A stretch of DNA of 26,014 bases from Opitutia bacterium UBA977 (GCA_002292345.1 DBBT01000063.1:18743-44756); one strand, 5' to 3'. Counted from the first letter of the stretch, positions 1 to 7,887 are shown. Notes: a model not told the origin generated them from the sequence alone. Numbers and translations: made by a program.

Positions 1-2
1 TG

Positions 3-806
3 GGCTTAATGCGCATCGATGATAATCTTGAAATCACTGAGTTTGTTGAAAAGCCAACTGATCCAGAGGTGATTCAAGGCCTTGCCGTGGGTGAAAGTGT
101 GCGTAATAAAATGCATGATCCGGGCACAAAAGACTACTGTCTCGCATCAATGGGTATTTACGTGTTCAACGCGAAGACATTGATCGCAGCGCTGGCGACT
201 GATACGACAGACTTTGGTAAGGAAATTATCCCTGGGCTACTTGGTAAGGAGAAGATGTGCAGTTATGTCTTTGATGAGTACTGGGAAGATATCGGGACTG
301 TGAAGGCATTTTTTGACGCCAACTTGAGTCTTACCGACGAAGTTCCTCCGTTTAATTTCTTTGATGAAGAAGCGAAAATTTACACACGTGCTCGTCTCTT
401 GCCCGCCTCGAAGCTAAATTCCTGTAAGGTCAATCGATCGGTGGTGTCGGATGGCTGTATCGTGACAAATGGCTGCTTGGACCGCTGTTCATTGGGTGTG
501 CGCTCGGTGGTGCATAGCGGCGCGAATTTGAAGGATGTTGTGATGCTGGGGGCGGATTCTTATGAGACGGTTGAGGAGCTGAGTGAGAATGTTGCCGTGG
601 GCCGTCCAGCAATTGGTGTTGGTCCTGGTAGCGTGGTGAAGCATGCGATCTTGGATAAGAATGTTCGTATCGGTCGCAATGTGGTACTGGATCCTACTGG
701 TTTGCCTGACCACTTTGGCGAGGGTGTCGATCTCGCGATTCGAGATGGCGTGCTGATCGTTTGTAAGAATGTCGTGGTGCCAGATGACTTTGTGCTGAAA
801 GGCTAG
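3..806 (+). CDS. glgC: Glucose-1-phosphate adenylyltransferase, 3' part
   Basis: This is the C-terminal part of ADP-glucose pyrophosphorylase, which makes ADP-glucose from glucose-1-phosphate and ATP for glycogen synthesis. The reading frame is already open at the window edge (codons for Gly-Leu precede the first Met), so the gene starts upstream; about 267 residues are visible of a family length near 420. The end of the nucleotidyltransferase domain shows EFVEKP, the GIYVF segment and the YWEDIGT motif. The C-terminal third has hexapeptide-like repeats rich in G, V and I (for example GCIVTNGCLDRCSLGVRSVV), the left-handed beta-helix domain typical of GlgC. It stops 30 bases before a strong terminator, so it is the last gene of its transcript. 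Identity is sure; the missing N-terminus contains the main catalytic loop. Confidence 0.93.
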   Translation, partial: GLMRIDDNLEITEFVEKPTDPEVIQGLAVGESVRNKMHDPGTKDYCLASMGIYVFNAKTLIAALATDTTDFGKEIIPGLLGKEKMCSYVFDEYWEDIGTVKAFFDANLSLTDEVPPFNFFDEEAKIYTRARLLPASKLNSCKVNRSVVSDGCIVTNGCLDRCSLGVRSVVHSGANLKDVVMLGADSYETVEELSENVAVGRPAIGVGPGSVVKHAILDKNVRIGRNVVLDPTGLPDHFGEGVDLAIRDGVLIVCKNVVVPDDFVLKG

Positions 807-836
807 TTTATAGTTATCAATTACATTGCTATTACT

Positions 837-866
837 AAGCCGCGATTCGTCAGAATCGCGGCTTTT
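837..866 (+). terminator. Rho-independent terminator after glgC
   Basis: A perfect 12-bp stem (AAGCCGCGATTC with GAATCGCGGCTT) closes a GTCA tetraloop and runs into a T stretch. It lies 30 bases after the glgC stop and separates glgC from the universal stress protein gene. The stem is symmetrical, with A's on the other side, but no minus-strand gene feeds into it here. Confidence 0.9.
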
Positions 867-949
867 GTATTGCTATTTATAGCATTTGTTTGCATAATTT
901 TAATTAAGAAATGCGAACGTCCTCGTGTTAACCTCAAGCCCAATTGATA

Positions 950-1795
950 ATGAAAAATTTACTTATTTGCACGGATGGCTCAAATTATTCTCAAGAGTGT
1001 TGTCGGTATGCCGCATGGTTTGCCAAGCAACTGGGAGCAAAAGTTGAAGTGCTGTATGTGACGGATCTGCGGCAGTTTGAGATTCCTGTCGTCGCCGATC
1101 TCAGTGGCAGCCTAGGGATTCAACCATACGAGGGAATGATCGCCCAACTTCAAGAGGTTGAAGTGCGGAAGGCGAAGTTTGTTGAGGAGTCCGCCATGGC
1201 GATTTTTGAGACTGAGGGGGTGTTGGATTACACCACGTTTCATCATGAGACGGGAATGCTGGTCGATGCGATTGAGGACTATGCCGAGCGTGCTGACATG
1301 ATTCTGCTTGGTAAGCGAGGGGAGAATGCCAATTTTGCGACCGAGCATCTAGGCTCGATGTTAGAGCGTGTCGTGCGTGCTTCGACTAAACCATGCGTGG
1401 TAACTTCGCGAGAGTTTAGGCCAATTTATCATGTCGCAATTGCTTGCGATGGGGGAGTCAGTTGCCAGCGGGCACTTGAATTTATGGTGCATTCCGAGTT
1501 GTTTCGCGCCTTTGATCTACACGTAGTGTCCGTCGCCGAAAGCCATCAAGAAGATCAAGCCGCCGCGCAACTCGCTGAAGCAGAACGAATGATGAATGCG
1601 TCTGGGCTCTATCCCGCCTGCCAAGTGCTGAGCGGTGAGGCGGAGACGGCGATTGCGGACTATGTGCAGAGCGCCAAAATCGATCTATTGGTGGCAGGTG
1701 CTTATGGGCACAGTCGTATTCGAAAATTGCTAATTGGTAGCACCACCACCGAATTATTGCGGCGCTGCCACGTGCCGGTGCTCTGCTTTCGTTAG
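950..1795 (+). CDS. Tandem universal stress protein (UspA family)
   Basis: A soluble cytoplasmic protein of 281 residues with two UspA domains in tandem. Domain 1 begins MKNLLICTDGS and ends with the nucleotide-binding pattern G-x2-G-x9/10-G-S (GKRG ... LGS) followed by KPCVV. Domain 2 begins YHVAIACDGG and ends with the same pattern (GAYG ... IGS) followed by HVPVL. Both ATP-binding motifs are therefore kept, as in ATP-binding Usp proteins. I choose ATG 950; a TTG two codons earlier (944) is possible but not needed. No Shine-Dalgarno sequence precedes it. The stop codon interlocks with the stop of the convergent lgt gene. The physiological role is not shown by the sequence; stress or membrane-related signalling is usual for tandem forms. 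Confidence 0.92.
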   Translation: MKNLLICTDGSNYSQECCRYAAWFAKQLGAKVEVLYVTDLRQFEIPVVADLSGSLGIQPYEGMIAQLQEVEVRKAKFVEESAMAIFETEGVLDYTTFHHETGMLVDAIEDYAERADMILLGKRGENANFATEHLGSMLERVVRASTKPCVVTSREFRPIYHVAIACDGGVSCQRALEFMVHSELFRAFDLHVVSVAESHQEDQAAAQLAEAERMMNASGLYPACQVLSGEAETAIADYVQSAKIDLLVAGAYGHSRIRKLLIGSTTTELLRRCHVPVLCFR

Positions 1796-2640
1796 GCGTT
1801 GCCGGTCGATTGCTTGCGCCGCGCGACGTGAATGATGACTGCGCCGGCAATAATCATGAAGATCGAGTAGAATTGCCCGCGGCTGAGCCCCATAATTAGT
1901 GCAGCGTCCGGCTCGCGGAAGAGTTCGCCGAAGATGCGGACGATGCCGTAGCCGATCAGGAATTCGCCGCCGAGTTGCCCAGCAGGTGTGCTGGTGCGCC
2001 AGAAGCGCCATTGCGCATAGGCGAAAAGTAAAGCACCCTCCAGAACTGCGGCATAGAGCTGCGATGGGTGCCGCGGTTCCGAGGCGAAAATTTGCAGCGC
2101 TGCGTTATAAACCATGGGACTGTCGGGAAAGACCACTGCCCAGCGCATCTCAGTCACGCGCCCCCAAAGTTCGCCATTAATAAAGTTGGCAATTCGGCCG
2201 AAGCATAGGCCTAGCGGTGCAAGGGTGACGACGACATCACCGAGCTTGAAAAAGCTATAGTCATATTTTCTCGCGAACCAAGCTAATGCAAGCAGTACGC
2301 CGACAAAGCCGCCGTGGCTGGCCATGCCGCCTTGATTTACCTTTAGTACTAACAATGGATTCTGCAAAAATGCTTCCAAATCGTACAATAGCATGTAGCC
2401 AAGGCGACCGCCGACGATCACGCCGAGAATCACTGCGGTCATTAATGTGGCTCGGGCGTCTGCATTAATGGTGAACTTGCCGCGGGCGTCATACGCGCGC
2501 AGCAGCCCCCACGCGGCTAGAAAGCCCAGTAGGTAAGCGAGCCCGTAATAGCGGATGCCATCGAGCCCGAGTTGATTTTCGGGGAAACGTATTAGGAAGG
2601 GGCTGAGGTCGTGCACCCAGTAGCTGCTAGTGGTGGCCAT
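1792..2640 (-). CDS. lgt: Prolipoprotein diacylglyceryl transferase
   Basis: Lgt transfers a diacylglyceryl group from phosphatidylglycerol to the lipobox cysteine of prolipoproteins in the inner membrane, the first step of lipoprotein maturation. The 282-residue protein has about seven hydrophobic segments. Family features are visible: RYYGLAY near residue 30, SHGG at 108-111, the Lgt signature GRIANFINGELWGR at 148-161, and RHPSQLY at 190-196. Length is normal. The start is the ATG at 2640, and 111 bases separate it from the divergent LysM gene. The 3' end overlaps the Usp gene by 4 bases (TTAG supplies both stops). At least one likely substrate, a lipoprotein with a clear lipobox, lies near the window's right end. 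Confidence 0.97.
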   Translation of the reverse strand: MATTSSYWVHDLSPFLIRFPENQLGLDGIRYYGLAYLLGFLAAWGLLRAYDARGKFTINADARATLMTAVILGVIVGGRLGYMLLYDLEAFLQNPLLVLKVNQGGMASHGGFVGVLLALAWFARKYDYSFFKLGDVVVTLAPLGLCFGRIANFINGELWGRVTEMRWAVVFPDSPMVYNAALQIFASEPRHPSQLYAAVLEGALLFAYAQWRFWRTSTPAGQLGGEFLIGYGIVRIFGELFREPDAALIMGLSRGQFYSIFMIIAGAVIIHVARRKQSTGNA

Positions 2641-2751
2641 AGTTAAATTGATATAGATGCTCCGCCGCTAAGAGCAAGCACCACGATTTTCTCTATCTCA
2701 TTATTTTCTGGCTTTGACTTTTCCCCGTGTGCTGGAATCTTCAAATAACTT

Positions 2752-3360
2752 ATGATCAAGCAATTCCGCGCGGCTCTCGCGATTCTTTTAGGAGCCCTTC
2801 TAGTTAATGCACCCTTATCCGCGCAGTCTGATAACTTGCGCGTCTCTGTTGCCAACTTGAGTCAGGATGTGAATCTACTCGCGCAGCAGCTTAAATCACT
2901 CCGCCTTGAAATGGAAGATATGCGCCGAGAGAACGCCAAACTCCGGTCGCAAGTAACAGCGGCTGCTTCGAATCGGAATACGCAGTCGCAGATTTCCAAC
3001 CTTTCAGTCGCGATTGAATCGCTCCGCCGAGAATATCGCCAAGCCGATGAGTTGCAGAAGAAACAGATTATCAACGAAGTATCTCGCCAGATCAATGCAC
3101 TGGGTAAAGAGACTCAATCAGCGATCAATTCAGTGGCAAAAGCGGTACACAGTACGCCCAAGGTCGCAGCACCAGTTCATTTTTCAGAAGACTATCCACA
3201 AACAGGAAAGCCTTACGTTGTGCGCAGCGGCGATACGCTTAGCGCGATCGCTCGTCAGCATGGCTCGACTGTGAAGCATATCCAGAATGCCAACAAAATT
3301 GTGAATCCAGCAAAGGATTTACGTGTTGGCGAAACGATTTTTATCCCCATCGATCAATAA
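2752..3360 (+). CDS. Exported coiled-coil protein with C-terminal LysM domain
   Basis: A 202-residue probable periplasmic or envelope protein. It opens with a signal peptide (MIKQFRAALAILLGALLVNAPLSAQ) with a plausible cleavage after ALSAQ-like residues 22-25. Residues 30-125 are heptad-rich and charged (LAQQLKSLRLEMEDMRRENAKL and following), predicting a long coiled coil. Residues about 153-200 are one LysM domain: YVVRSGDTLSAIARQHG, the N-x-I/V repeat, and LRVGETIFIPI, which normally binds peptidoglycan. It ends 2 bases before parB, so the two are probably co-transcribed. The arrangement suggests a cell-wall-associated protein, perhaps in division or envelope organisation, but no exact family name can be given. 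No good Shine-Dalgarno sequence is seen. Confidence 0.85.
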   Translation: MIKQFRAALAILLGALLVNAPLSAQSDNLRVSVANLSQDVNLLAQQLKSLRLEMEDMRRENAKLRSQVTAAASNRNTQSQISNLSVAIESLRREYRQADELQKKQIINEVSRQINALGKETQSAINSVAKAVHSTPKVAAPVHFSEDYPQTGKPYVVRSGDTLSAIARQHGSTVKHIQNANKIVNPAKDLRVGETIFIPIDQ

Positions 3361-3362
3361 TT

Positions 3363-4325
3363 ATGGCAAGTTCTAAAAGCAGACTCGGCCGCGGCCTCGG
3401 CGGCCTTATTTCAGGCACCACGGGTACCAGTGCAAAGCAGGCGGCACCAAAAAAAGTCGCTGCATCAGTCAGCAAAGCTACTGGCAAGCGGGCGACACCT
3501 TTAGTGGCAGCAACAGCTGCGGTGGACTCGCTCGGATATCGCGAGATCCAGATTAAAAATTTAGTGGCTAATCCTTACCAGCCCCGCCGCGAGATTGACC
3601 CGAAGCATGTTGAAGAGCTCGCCAAGAGTATTCAATCCGAAGGTCTGCTCCAGCCGATCGTGGTACGCATGCAGGGTAAACGGTTTGAGCTGATTGCTGG
3701 CGAGCGGCGTTTGCGCGCGTTTGAGTATTTAAAGAAAAAAACTGTGCCTGCGCGCGTGATTGAAGCCAGTGATGCGTCATCGGCGACTCTGGCATTGATT
3801 GAGAATTTACAACGCGAAAACCTCAATCCGATTGATGAGGCCTTGGGCTATGCGAGTCTTGTGCGTGATTTCGATTTGACCCAAGAAGCGGTGGCCGAGC
3901 GTGTCGGCAAAGGGCGTGCGTCGATTGCCAATGCGCTACGTTTGCTTTCGCTGGGCAACGAGATTCAGGGCTTTTTGAGTCGTCGTCTTATTTCGACTGG
4001 GCATGCCAAAGTGCTACTGGGTTTACAAAATGAGGAGCACCGTAAGTTACTCGCGCGGCGAATTATTGAAACAGGTATGAGCGTTCGCGAGGCAGAGCAG
4101 CAAGTGCGTCGTTTAAAGGAGAGCACTGGTAGTTCTAAAAAAGCGAAGGTCAAATCGGCTGAGGCCGAGGCGACCGTCATTCGTGACTTAGAGAAACGTA
4201 TCGGCGAGCACTTTAATACCCGTTGTATGCTCAAGCACGGGGCGAAAAAAGGTAAGTTGACGATCGAATATTTTGGCAACGAAGACCTTGACCGCATTCT
4301 CGAGAAGCTGGGTATTAACAGCTAA
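3363..4325 (+). CDS. parB: ParB chromosome partitioning protein
   Basis: ParB is a CTP-dependent DNA clamp that loads at parS sites and directs origin segregation. The 320-residue protein has all three expected parts. The N-terminus RLGRGLGGLI (residues 7-16) is the peptide that normally stimulates the partner ATPase ParA. After an Ala/Lys-rich linker comes the ParB/Srx CTPase core with NPYQPRR (70-76), GERRLRA (113-119) and ENLQRENLNP (147-156). A helix-turn-helix follows near residues 172-197 (LTQEAVAERVGKGRASIANALRLL), then a C-terminal dimerisation domain. The gene follows the LysM gene by 2 bases. Unusually, no parA lies next to it in this window, and I find no match to the usual parS palindrome nearby. 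Confidence 0.96.
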   Translation: MASSKSRLGRGLGGLISGTTGTSAKQAAPKKVAASVSKATGKRATPLVAATAAVDSLGYREIQIKNLVANPYQPRREIDPKHVEELAKSIQSEGLLQPIVVRMQGKRFELIAGERRLRAFEYLKKKTVPARVIEASDASSATLALIENLQRENLNPIDEALGYASLVRDFDLTQEAVAERVGKGRASIANALRLLSLGNEIQGFLSRRLISTGHAKVLLGLQNEEHRKLLARRIIETGMSVREAEQQVRRLKESTGSSKKAKVKSAEAEATVIRDLEKRIGEHFNTRCMLKHGAKKGKLTIEYFGNEDLDRILEKLGINS

Positions 4326-4483
4326 TCATGCACAACTCTGATGCAGCCTGTGTCGGCCTCTGCTGGTTCGAGCATCTTAAACAGGGCACGCTCAGGCAGA
4401 TTCGTCTCTCGATTACGGCGGTGACTCGAAGCCAAACTATAGCGAGATCTATGTGGCGAGCATGTCGAAGTGCCCGACTGAGC

Positions 4484-5587
4484 TTAGCCACCCTTTTGTT
4501 TTTTGGGGAGTTGGATGGTCAGGGTCGTGCCTGAGGCACTTGTTGCGAATATAATATTACCGTGGTGAGCGTCTACAATGGAGCGAACGATTGCGGTGCC
4601 TAGGCCGGTGCCGTCGCTCTTATCGAAGGTGACGAAGGGTTCAAAGAAGCGACTTTGAATTTCGTTGGGGATGCCTGGACCGTTGTCTGAAATCGAGAGG
4701 TAGATGGTATCTCCCTTGTCGATTGCAGTGATGACGATGGTTCCTGGCTTTTCGGTTTGGTGAATCGCATCGATCGCATTGCCGACGAGATTTTGTAACA
4801 CGCGTATTAGTTTACTGGCGTCACCTGATAGAGAGACGTTGTTGGGGTTGGTCTCAATGGTGACACTTTCATCTTGAAAGAACGGTGCATTCAGTTCGCG
4901 GAAATGCTCAAATAGCTTTTCCATCGAAACATGTGCGATTTCGATTTCACTATCGCCTCGGGCAAAAGCTGCGAGGTCATTGGCCATGTCCAACATGCGG
5001 CGGACTTGTGCTTCAATATTAGTACAAATTTTTGCTGTCGCGGGATCGTTTTTGCCGTGGCGCTGTTGGACGATGTGTGAGCCGAGGCTGATAATGGAAA
5101 AGGGGTTTTTGAAATCGTGCAGGATTGACGAAATCATAGTACCGACCAGTGAGAGCTTCTCTTTGCGTGTCACCTCCTCCATGTAGCGGGAGGTGGTACT
5201 TTTGAGGTGCTTAATTACGCTATCGAGGATTTTTTTCTGCGGTGCGGCATCCTCGATGATCTTGTTGACGGTGCTTTCTGGAATGCGACCAACGACGCAC
5301 TCGGACTCAGCGCTGGCATTAAGTGCGCGGTGCTCACTGGTAAATAGGCCGACTTCCCCAAAGAAGCTGCCTTCGCCGGATGCGCTCACCGGTTGATTCA
5401 GGCCGTCAGGCCTCACTTTGGTGAACGTAACGAGGCCTTCTAGGATGACATACAGCGCATCGGCTTGGCTACCTTCTAGGAAGATGGTGTCGCCTGGCTG
5501 CAGTTTCAGGAGCTCAATTTCGCCGAGAATGGCATCGCGCCGTTGCTCCGAGATACTTTGAATAAAGGGGTGTTTTTCTAGTTTCAT
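4484..5587 (-). CDS. Sensor histidine kinase with N-terminal cyclic nucleotide-binding domain
   Basis: A 367-residue protein without transmembrane segments. Residues about 8-115 form a CAP/CNB-type cyclic nucleotide-binding domain; the phosphate-binding cassette retains FGE (76-78) and Arg87 in HRALNAS, so ligand binding is possible. Residues 140-210 hold the dimerisation/phosphoacceptor region with the H-box SSILHDFKNPF (phosphoacceptor His157). The HATPase domain shows the N-box NLVGNAIDAI (266-275), DNGPGIP (301-307) and DGTGLG (325-330). No receiver domain or response regulator gene is in the window, so its target is unknown. The start ATG overlaps the stop of the upstream 45-codon membrane-protein gene (ATGA), implying translational coupling. 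Architecture is sure; signal and output are not. Confidence 0.93.
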   Translation of the reverse strand: MKLEKHPFIQSISEQRRDAILGEIELLKLQPGDTIFLEGSQADALYVILEGLVTFTKVRPDGLNQPVSASGEGSFFGEVGLFTSEHRALNASAESECVVGRIPESTVNKIIEDAAPQKKILDSVIKHLKSTTSRYMEEVTRKEKLSLVGTMISSILHDFKNPFSIISLGSHIVQQRHGKNDPATAKICTNIEAQVRRMLDMANDLAAFARGDSEIEIAHVSMEKLFEHFRELNAPFFQDESVTIETNPNNVSLSGDASKLIRVLQNLVGNAIDAIHQTEKPGTIVITAIDKGDTIYLSISDNGPGIPNEIQSRFFEPFVTFDKSDGTGLGTAIVRSIVDAHHGNIIFATSASGTTLTIQLPKKQKGG

Positions 5588-5721
5588 GGAGCAGTCTCGG
5601 TGGTCGATTGAGCCGATTCGACCTGCTGAGAGCGTAGATTGAAAATCAAGATAGTTGAGGCGATTGCCAAAAACAGTAGCACAATGCCGCCTAAAATGGC
5701 AGATGAAGTGAGGGCTTTCAT
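5584..5721 (-). CDS. 45-residue single-pass membrane microprotein, coupled to the kinase
   Basis: A small reading frame of 45 codons that fills most of the gap between nspC and the kinase gene. It begins MKALTSSAILGG and continues with about 19 hydrophobic residues (8-27: AILGGIVLLFLAIASTILIF), then NLRSQQVES and a Ser/Thr/Glu-rich tail. It therefore predicts a single membrane helix with a short polar C-terminus. Its TGA stop overlaps the kinase ATG in the arrangement ATGA, a classic coupling signal, and it lies 61 bases after nspC on the same strand. These features argue for a real gene rather than chance. I do not recognise a family. It may tether or sense for the soluble kinase; that is inference from position only. 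Confidence 0.7.
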   Translation of the reverse strand: MKALTSSAILGGIVLLFLAIASTILIFNLRSQQVESAQSTTETAP

Positions 5722-5782
5722 TTACTTGGAGATAAAGGGTAGGATCTAGTGAATGTTATTCAAGACTGATCTCTGTACTTTA

Positions 5783-6991
5783 TTATGAGAGACGGTTGCG
5801 GTAATCTTCATAGCCGAACCTGCGCACGGTTTGGAGGCCAGATGATTCGCTGTATAAGCAGATAGCGGGTAAGGGCACGCCGTTAAAGGTCGAATTCTTA
5901 ACCATGGTGTAGTGGGACATGTCGAGGAAAATGATGCGCTGGCCAATTTGTAGCGGTTCGGAAAAGGAGTAGTCGCCGATCACGTCGCCCGCCAAGCAGG
6001 ACATGCCGCCGAGGCGGTATGTGTGTGACTGGATGCCCGCTTGGTCGGCATCGAGTATATTAGGGCGGTAGGGCATTTCCAGCACGTCCGGCATGTGGCA
6101 AGTGGCCGAGGTATCGAGGATAGCGATCTGCTGGTCGCCAGCTTCAATGAGGTCAAGTACGGTGGTGACGAGCACGCCGGTGTGGAGCGCCACAGCTTCG
6201 CCTGGTTCTAGGTAGACGTCCACGTCGTAGCGCTCACGGAAGTGTTGAACTGTGCGGCACAGGCGATCGATGTCATAACCGGGCCGAGTTATATGGTGAC
6301 CACCGCCGAAATTGAGCCATTTGAGTCCAGGGATGAGGTCCCCGAATTTTGCTTCAAATGCGTTGGCAGTATGTTCGAGCGCATCGGCGTCTTGCTCACA
6401 GAGTGCGTGGAAGTGTAGCCCGTCGATGTGTTTGAGTGGGTTGTCGGCGAGTTTTGAGAGCGCGCGATCGAGTGCGGTGCGTGTGGTGCCGAGTCGGGAT
6501 GCTGCCGAGCAGGGGTCGTAGAGCTCCGTCTCGACTGCGGAATATTCGGGGTTGATACGCAGGCCTAGTTCTGGGCGGTTTTCTTTGGGGAGTTGAGCAA
6601 TGCCTCTGGCGAGTTGTTGGGCAGAGTTGAATACGAGGCTGTGTGCAAATCGACTGAGTTGTTGCAATTCTGCATCCTTGTAGCCAGTGGAATAGACGTG
6701 CACTTCTTTGCCGAATAGCTCGTGGGCAAGTAGTGCCTCATGGAGGCCGCTGGATGTCGTGCCGCTGAGGTAGCGATTGATGACTGGGAAGGTGCTGTGG
6801 CACGCGAAGCCTTTGAGTGCGAGTAGAACCTTGGCTCCGGAACGCTTAGCTACAGACTGTAGCAGCTGACAGTTTGCTTCAAGCTGGTCCAAGTGGACAA
6901 TATAGCTAGGCGAGGGGGCCTGAGCGAATGGAATTGAGCGCAGCGCTTCGCGACGTTCGTTAGTCAATGGAGGTGTCGGATCTTGTGACAT
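5783..6991 (-). CDS. nspC: Carboxynorspermidine decarboxylase
   Basis: A PLP-dependent, alanine-racemase-fold decarboxylase of 402 residues that converts carboxy(nor)spermidine to (nor)spermidine, the last step of the alternative polyamine pathway used by Vibrio and many other bacteria. The PLP-binding lysine is Lys60 in LALKGFACHS. The glycine-rich phosphate-binding loop is FGGG (228-231), followed by EPGEA (262-266) and the catalytic Cys332 in GGMSCLAGD. The ending MVKNSTFNG (363-371) is typical of NspC rather than of diaminopimelate decarboxylase. The partner carboxynorspermidine dehydrogenase is not in the window. It is the first gene of a probable three-gene minus-strand unit with the microprotein and the kinase. 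The intergenic space to rplY (210 bases) must hold divergent promoters. Confidence 0.93.
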   Translation of the reverse strand: MSQDPTPPLTNERREALRSIPFAQAPSPSYIVHLDQLEANCQLLQSVAKRSGAKVLLALKGFACHSTFPVINRYLSGTTSSGLHEALLAHELFGKEVHVYSTGYKDAELQQLSRFAHSLVFNSAQQLARGIAQLPKENRPELGLRINPEYSAVETELYDPCSAASRLGTTRTALDRALSKLADNPLKHIDGLHFHALCEQDADALEHTANAFEAKFGDLIPGLKWLNFGGGHHITRPGYDIDRLCRTVQHFRERYDVDVYLEPGEAVALHTGVLVTTVLDLIEAGDQQIAILDTSATCHMPDVLEMPYRPNILDADQAGIQSHTYRLGGMSCLAGDVIGDYSFSEPLQIGQRIIFLDMSHYTMVKNSTFNGVPLPAICLYSESSGLQTVRRFGYEDYRNRLS

Positions 6992-7201
6992 GCGTAGTTT
7001 AAAATTGTAAAAATGCCGATTTTGGCTTTTTTGCGAGTAGTTTCTTGTGCCCCTGGCTGTAACGAACTGGGGATATTTTTAGCTGTTCAAAAAATGCCGA
7101 AACTTTAGGTTGCTTTTCCGAACTCCTATTTTATTGTGCGCGGCTTTTCTAATATTAAAAGCCTCCATGCTGGGGGCGCATTTCATCTCATTTTACAGAC
7201 A

Positions 7202-7879
7202 ATGAAACAGTTCAAACTCAACATTATCAACCGTGAAAAAACGGGTCGTGGCGTCGCACGCCGCCTCCGTGCTAAAGGTCATATTCCTGCCTGCGTATAC
7301 AGTAAAGGCAACTCACGCTCAATTTCGCTATCTGCAGTGGAGTTTCGTGATCTTAAACGCTCGATCGGCGGCGGCGCTGTTCTGATCGAGTTGGTTGATG
7401 ATAAGGGCGAGACTGCTCTGACCAGCATTCAAGAGATCCAGCGTAATGCGGTGAAGAATTGTATTAATCACATCGACTTTCTTGAAGTGGCTCGAGGTGA
7501 GAGTTTTGTGGCTCACGTGCCGGTTCACCTCATCGGCGAAGCAGATGCGCTTGGCGTGAAAGAGGGTGGTATGATTGATCACAAAACGCACGAAGTCGAA
7601 ATTCGCTGCCGTCCATCTAAGCTTCCTGACCATATTGAAGTCGACGTGAAGGATCTCATCGTTGGCGCGGCAATTCACATCAGCGACCTTCCTGTGCACG
7701 ATGGTGTTGAATACCTCGGTACGCCGATCCAAGTGATCGTCTCTTGCCAGCCTCCAACAGTTGCTGTTGAAGAAGTCATTGAAGAGACTGATGAAGAGAC
7801 TGTTGAAGTGGCTGCTGACGAAGTGCCTGCTTCCAAGGTCAAGGACGACGTCGCTGCTGAAGGCGATGCCGCCGAATAA
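7202..7879 (+). CDS. rplY: Large ribosomal subunit protein bL25 (TL5/CTC form)
   Basis: bL25 binds 5S rRNA on the large ribosomal subunit. The 225-residue protein is the long TL5/CTC form: an N-terminal L25 domain (residues 1-90, opening MKQFKLNIINREKTGRGVARRLRAKGHIPACVYSKG), a C-terminal beta domain to about residue 185 (including HVPVHLIGEADALGVKEGG and PDHIEVDVKDL), and a very acidic tail rich in Glu, Asp, Val and Ala. I choose ATG 7202 because homologues begin at this point; the frame is open upstream to a GTG at 7136, but that extension looks non-conserved and lies in a leader with hairpins. It is followed by pth, the usual neighbour of this gene. Confidence 0.95.
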   Translation: MKQFKLNIINREKTGRGVARRLRAKGHIPACVYSKGNSRSISLSAVEFRDLKRSIGGGAVLIELVDDKGETALTSIQEIQRNAVKNCINHIDFLEVARGESFVAHVPVHLIGEADALGVKEGGMIDHKTHEVEIRCRPSKLPDHIEVDVKDLIVGAAIHISDLPVHDGVEYLGTPIQVIVSCQPPTVAVEEVIEETDEETVEVAADEVPASKVKDDVAAEGDAAE

Positions 7880-7887
7880 TCTTTTTC

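Noticed and set aside
3363..4325. parS site near parB
   Set aside because: No sequence close to TGTTTCACGTGAAACA was seen in the window; the few CACGTG cores lack the flanking arms.
4328..4534. 68-codon plus-strand frame after parB
   Set aside because: It overlaps the kinase gene on the other strand, its composition is Arg/Ser-rich like a shadow frame, and it has no recognisable domain. Kept only as a low-interest finding.
7136..7201. N-terminal extension of rplY from GTG 7136
   Set aside because: The extra 22 residues do not look like L25, homologues begin MKQFKL-like, and the DNA there forms hairpins as expected of a leader.
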